Origin: Eumeta japonica | Taxonomy: Eukaryota; Arthropoda; Insecta; Lepidoptera; Psychidae | Assembly: GCA_005406025.1 (NCBI GenBank) | Contig: BGZK01000729.1 | Location: forward strand, 124,001 to 188,000 | Reading direction: 5' to 3' | DNA length: 64,000 nucleotides | Part shown: in pieces, positions 60,188-64,000 of the stretch | How positions within the stretch are numbered: the first letter of the stretch is position 1 | How the letters are laid out: every line of letters begins with the position of its first letter | Notes under the pieces: model-generated | The model's database searches: none | Told to the model about the DNA's origin: nothing | What the model saw: only the letters and a program-made list of their open reading frames with translations | Position numbers and translations under genes: made by a program

Positions 60188-60950
60188 TTTCAGCTCACAA
60201 TGTAGTCTGTTAAATCAAAGTAGAATTTATTAGGTTTTAGTAGTTTGTTTTGTCAATCTTGTTTCGGCCTTTTTAGTGTGTTGTTCATCTGTTGATTTTT
60301 TAGCAGTCGGGTATTTTTTTTTTAATTGTTCATTTTGTTTTAGAGTTTTTAGTGTTCCGTCTGGCCTCATTCTTGTGGACGAAAGTGTGTACTTTTATGA
60401 CTTGCAAATCAGGCAAAATTTAGAGGTGATTAATAAATACTATTGATAGCGTGTCAAATAAAACACAAATGAAAATTATAATTAAGCGGTTCAATTGACT
60501 ATACCGGGTTAAAAAATGCGTTACGCGATATCCAACACACACTTGGACAACTTAAAGCCAAATACGACCATTTGAATACATTGATTACAAATTTATTCGG
60601 ATGATTGAATTAAAATGGTTGTAATTATTCCTGATTAAATTTAAATACAGAGCATATGTATATTTTTGTAATTTCCTATTAATTCTCTTTAATTTGATAG
60701 CCTATTAGATAGGCTTGGTTAATAAAAACTTTTGAATTACTTACAATTTGGCGCCAAAAATCCGCCATATTATTTTTTCTTTTTAAATATCTATCTAAGG
60801 ACACTTGGATTTTTGAGACAAATCTAACAATACCTTAAGTGTTGAAATCCATCTAACCGTTTGGAAGATACGTGGCAATAAAGAAATTTACAAACAAAAA
60901 CAAGATACGCGCGAAGAACAATACCCGTCCTTGGCAGTCGGGTATAAAAA
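60188..60950 (+). repeat. Repeat family C, copy 2
   Basis: ctcacaatgtagtctgttaa, ttttagtagtttgttttgtc and agcagtcgggtattttt are followed by a middle part with a ttgatagcgtgtcaaataaa block. The end is gaagaacaatacccgtcctt, then ggcagtcgggtata. It pairs with the 29.2-30.0 kb copy, partly direct and partly inverted. Confidence 0.8.
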
Positions 60951-61600
60951 CAAACTAAATTAGTGTAATTTCAGTGTAGTACCTGTACAGTAATTTAGAT
61001 GCATCAGCGTTTTAAGTACTTGTGTGATATTGTGAGACATTTTACTTACAATTCTTTTAGTATTATTATAAGTAAACGCACTTTTACCATCGTTTATGTC
61101 CAGCTGTAATTGTATTAATTGTAATTGTATTTAGCAATAAATCTGCGTAGCATAATTAGTACTTAATGTAAAATAAATTATATTAAAAATACCCGTTTGG
61201 TACGGCAGACGAGACGACGCAGGTCATATCCCCCTGGTTCACGACAGTACTTTTTCGCACCCGTGAATAACGGGACATTTTTTTCTTCTGAAAAGATTTA
61301 GCTCATAACACTGTCACACTTACGGACCATGTTGTTTTTTACAAAAATAAAAAATTACGTAAGACGTTTGATATAATACTTAGCTAGAAGGGGATGAGCT
61401 AGTCTTTATAACTAGAACATTAAAATCATGTCTTCTAATTAGTAGCATATTTATTTTTCCAAAAAATATTTAAGCGAATATAACTTTTATATTTTATGAA
61501 TACAAATTATTGTTTTAAAAAATGTTACCTATTATCTATTTTATTCACATGCCGTGCAAAGTTTTCAATGTGTCTCACATATTACAATGGTAAAAAATCA
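60951..61600. other. Unassigned AT-rich stretch
   Basis: No gene or named repeat recognised. Confidence 0.4.
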
Positions 61601-61634
61601 GTTTAAAACCTTAATAACGGTTAAGGTTTTAAAC
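61601..61634. repeat. Perfect 14-bp inverted duplication, 6-base loop
   Basis: gtttaaaaccttaa and ttaaggttttaaac pair around taacgg. A further aaaccttaata repeat follows directly. Confidence 0.93.
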
Positions 61635-61663
61635 CTTAATAATTGTGACTACCGTATACGAAA

Positions 61664-62046
61664 TAGTTTTCATATCGCCTGCATTGAAAATGCCTAGTTT
61701 CATGCCTGTTGAGCCGACAGAAACTAGTCAATTTCAGACCAATGCGACCGTCGCCGAGCAGCAATTTAGCAAATCCTGCCCTGCTGGCAGGAATTGATCA
61801 TTTTCTGCCCGCTGAACGAAGTTGCAGATTTATTTTCAATCCTGTCAGAGTATCTTTTGTTTATTTCATGCCCTTATAATTGTCATTCTAACCGCCGAAA
61901 TCGAAAGTTCTTGAATTGTAATTTTTGATTTCCTCAATAAATTTACGTAATAAATGGTATTATCGCTATTTGTCTGAAATAATCTAGTTCTTGTCGGCTC
62001 CAGACAATGAAACTAGCATTTTCAATACAATTGGTATGAAAAATAT
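61664..62046. mobile_element. Foldback / MITE-like element with ~64-bp inverted ends
   Basis: The left arm 61664-61728 (gcattgaaaatgcctagttt, then a gagccgacag block) is the imperfect complement of 61983-62046 (tcttgtcggctc, then gaaactagcattttcaatac). Noncoding interior of ~250 bp. A second, tighter hairpin (62048-62136) abuts its right end. Confidence 0.75.
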
Positions 62047-62143
62047 AGTGTGTGACGCGGGATGAAACACCATTTCAGACCGAGTGATGAGCTTCACTCT
62101 GGTCTGAAATCGTTTTGTTTCATCCCGCGTCACACAATATACT
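62044..62143. repeat. Long hairpin adjacent to the foldback element
   Basis: Perfect 21-bp arms 62049-62069 and 62116-62136 (tgtgtgacgcgggatgaaac plus a). Inner perfect 10-bp arms atttcagacc / ggtctgaaat lie at 62072-62081 and 62101-62110. The outer tata/atag bases also pair. Confidence 0.93.
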
Positions 62144-62269
62144 ATACTTTAAGCATATTGGAATGCGTATATTTTGGCTGAAACTGTACTGAGAATATAT
62201 GTTAATCAAAAAGTACCTACTGCGGAGTCCTCTCCGACCAAACATAATACTGGATCAACAAAAAACTAA

Positions 62270-63075
62270 TCAAGAGCATGCCGGACTATGCCCATTACAG
62301 GGTTCCGAAGCCATTATTACAAAGAAATGTACTACAGATGAAAAAAAATACGTTTATTCATTTTTCCATATTTCCCGTACAGAATAGTAATAAGTACTTT
62401 AGTCGCATATAATTAGAAAAACAAGTAGGTATGGCGACTATTACTATAAAACTAATGTAAACTAAATTGGACCAGCAATAAAGCGTACTTGCGTCCTTTT
62501 GTTAAGAAGCACAGTTTTTCGGCAATAACTCAAAAATAGCATGTCGTTCAAATCGACCAGGTTTAAAATAATTTTCCTTGAAAGTACTCATTAAGTGTTA
62601 CCTTTGTTACTTTTTTCATATTTTTTGGACACACGGTTTAGAAGATAAAGGGAGGGGGACGAAATTTCTGCTAGTTTCGGAGCGATCATTTCCGAAATTA
62701 TTTTTGTAACCAGAAAAAATGTTTAGAAACCTTAAAGAATTTTTTAAAGATTTGTTTAAATATGTGCAACATTTTGATGTTTGCTGAAAACACCATTTTT
62801 TTCAGCTTCTGTTACATGCATGGAGTGCCCTCCCTAGAAATAATTACTTTCGTTATTTAAGTACCAATCTAAACAGCGGTAAACCGCTGTTTAGATTGGT
62901 ACTTAAATGGTAGCGGTTTATAGGTATCTTATACTACAAATTTCATCAATATACGACTTCTAGTTTTTGAATAAAATGCCTGCGAGATACGGACGCATTG
63001 ACGCACATGACGAACGGATATGACGAAACTATAAGGGTTCCGTTTTTTTTTTCATTTTGGTTCGGAACCCTAAAA
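62270..63075 (+). repeat. Dispersed repeat family A, copy 3, with internal inversion-duplication
   Basis: Same landmarks as 6186-6957: gggttccgaagccattatta, agaaatgtactacagatgaa, tggcgactattacta, gcacagtttttcggcaataa, ttctgctagtttcggagcga, ttcagcttctgttacatgc, and terminus tttcattttggttcggaacc then ctaaaaag. It carries an inverted duplication (62855-62908) that copies 1 and 2 lack. The 62-codon frame at 62199-62387 is spurious. Confidence 0.9.
62855..62908. repeat. Perfect 26-bp inverted duplication, 2-base loop
   Basis: Arms 62855-62880 and 62883-62908 are exact reverse complements around aa. Family A copies 1 and 2 have only one version of this segment (accaaactaaatagcggctt in copy 1). Confidence 0.97.
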
Positions 63076-63474
63076 AGCGCCTCTCCATATTAATATACCC
63101 ATCGTAACTTTAGAAAGAGTAAGCGACAATCCCGCTAGTCCCTTGCACCGAAGTACAGCGCGGAGGTCTACCGGGACTGACGGCATTGTTTGTCAAGAAA
63201 AGAACTGTGATATAAGTCGATACCACGTACTTGTACCTCAAAATGAATTTCGGCGTTAATAAGAAAGGAGAATGTTCACGGAACTATGAACTCCCGTATC
63301 ACGTTGCATCAATTTCTCGGTCTTTTATGGACTACGCCTAGGCTATTATCAGTCATAATAGTCATTTGGAAATTCATACACGGATTCCAGAGTAATTAAC
63401 AAAGTTAAAGACAACTAACCATGTACTTAGTGATTTTTTGTTAAGTTGTTACGAGTTATTAGATTTCTGTAAAT
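63076..63474. other. Unassigned stretch
   Basis: Slightly GC-richer up to 63190. No gene or named repeat recognised. Confidence 0.4.
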
Positions 63475-63546
63475 ATTTAGCGCAGTGGCTAACGTTCGCA
63501 ACATATATCTACTGCTGTGGTGTATGGGTTTATATGGTACGGTATT
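63475..63546 (+). repeat. Possible tRNA-derived SINE head
   Basis: tttagcgcagtggctaacg resembles a tRNA A box. gtatgggtttatatggtac, ~45 bases on, sits where a B box (gggttcgattcc type) would lie and looks like a degraded one. Body and ends not defined. Confidence 0.35.
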
Positions 63547-64000
63547 TATGTACTTACTGTAAAATGAAGGCTTATGCATTTACTGCAAAATAATTGCAAA
63601 TACTGTCAACACCGTCGACGACTTACTCTCTCGAGTCAGTGAGCTGGTGGTTAGCAATGACAGTACTTTACTTATGATATGAACCGGAGCGTGGCGCAAG
63701 TGGGACCACCAAAGAGTTCAATGACAGTGTCGTTATAACTATAGCGTGTATTCAGAAGGTGGTAGTACATGAGCCGTGGCTGATTACCCTTCAATCTTGA
63801 ACTGCTGAAAGTGTTACCATCGGTCTGTTTGCCCATAAGGCGACTACAACAATTTTTTATTACCTAATCGATTGATAAATTGATTGTTAGAACACTACTA
63901 CAGTGGGACAGTCATCTGCCATTTTAAGAAAGCCAGAATTGAGCAACTTATGAAGTTGCAATTTTAAATACCCGGTTCAAATTCCGCATTCATTTTGTGA
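63547..64000. other. Unassigned stretch to window end
   Basis: No gene recognised. cggttcaaattccgcattc at 63973-63991 resembles a B box, but no A box at tRNA distance was found. Confidence 0.35.

Noticed and set aside
1..64000. CRISPR arrays, bacterial operons, rRNA genes, conserved microRNAs
   Set aside because: No regularly spaced direct repeats with spacers, no operon structure, no rRNA. I looked for several well-known insect microRNA sequences and saw none.

Overview
The window reads as animal nuclear DNA from an insect, most likely a moth or butterfly (Lepidoptera). It is AT-rich with small CpG-rich islands. It has no operons or bacterial-style gene density, and almost every recognisable coding stretch belongs to a transposable element. 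The lepidopteran call rests on the repeat types: non-LTR retrotransposons whose 3' ends carry a 'ggctgcag...ggcccggctc' type tail, 'cgtccgcg' remnants, interspersed repeats ending in 'ggaaccctaaaaa', 'gaagtcggttaaaa' ends, mariner copies, and a Ty3/gypsy pol resembling the CsRn1/Kabuki group. This is recognition of familiar sequence types, not a database result.

Layout. 1-6 kb: mostly featureless, with one decayed LINE C-terminus (2.37-3.27 kb) carrying an internal 66-bp tandem repeat. 6.2-7 kb: first copy of a ~770-bp dispersed repeat (family A). 8.1-9.2 and 12.8-14.2 kb: two decayed copies of one jockey/CR1-like LINE. A CpG-rich island lies at 9.5-10.04 kb and an internally deleted mariner at 11.0-11.8 kb. 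16.5-17.6 kb: a second mariner holding a 157-bp hAT-type MITE with an intact 8-bp target duplication. 19.5-38.8 kb: scattered repeats, including an inverted family A copy directly next to a 729-bp element with inverted ends (36.2-37.6 kb). 43.8-46 kb: Ty3/gypsy pol remnant. 49.8-51.2 kb: another LINE reverse transcriptase on the minus strand. 52.11-55.17 kb: a 3,056-bp element with ~430-bp terminal inverted repeats. 55-64 kb: LINE tails, microsatellites, a foldback element, and a third family A copy.

No host protein-coding gene can be called with confidence. The stretch is either a gene-poor intergenic region or the interior of a very long intron. Several CpG-rich islands (1.7, 9.5, 23.5, 28.1, 39.05 and 49.0 kb) could be promoters, first exons or regulatory elements of an unseen gene.

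The most interesting locus is 52114-55169. Nearly identical long inverted repeats, each with ordered internal motif copies, enclose a single spliced gene. Its product shows the acidic-residue layout of FEN1/XPG-type 5' nucleases (PIN-like fold), and no DDE transposase is visible. The gene is broken in at least four places although the repeats are almost identical. A second theme is a set of perfect or near-perfect short-loop inverted duplications. Two of them sit inside recognisable transposon sequence, so the inversion-duplication can be read directly against the expected sequence.
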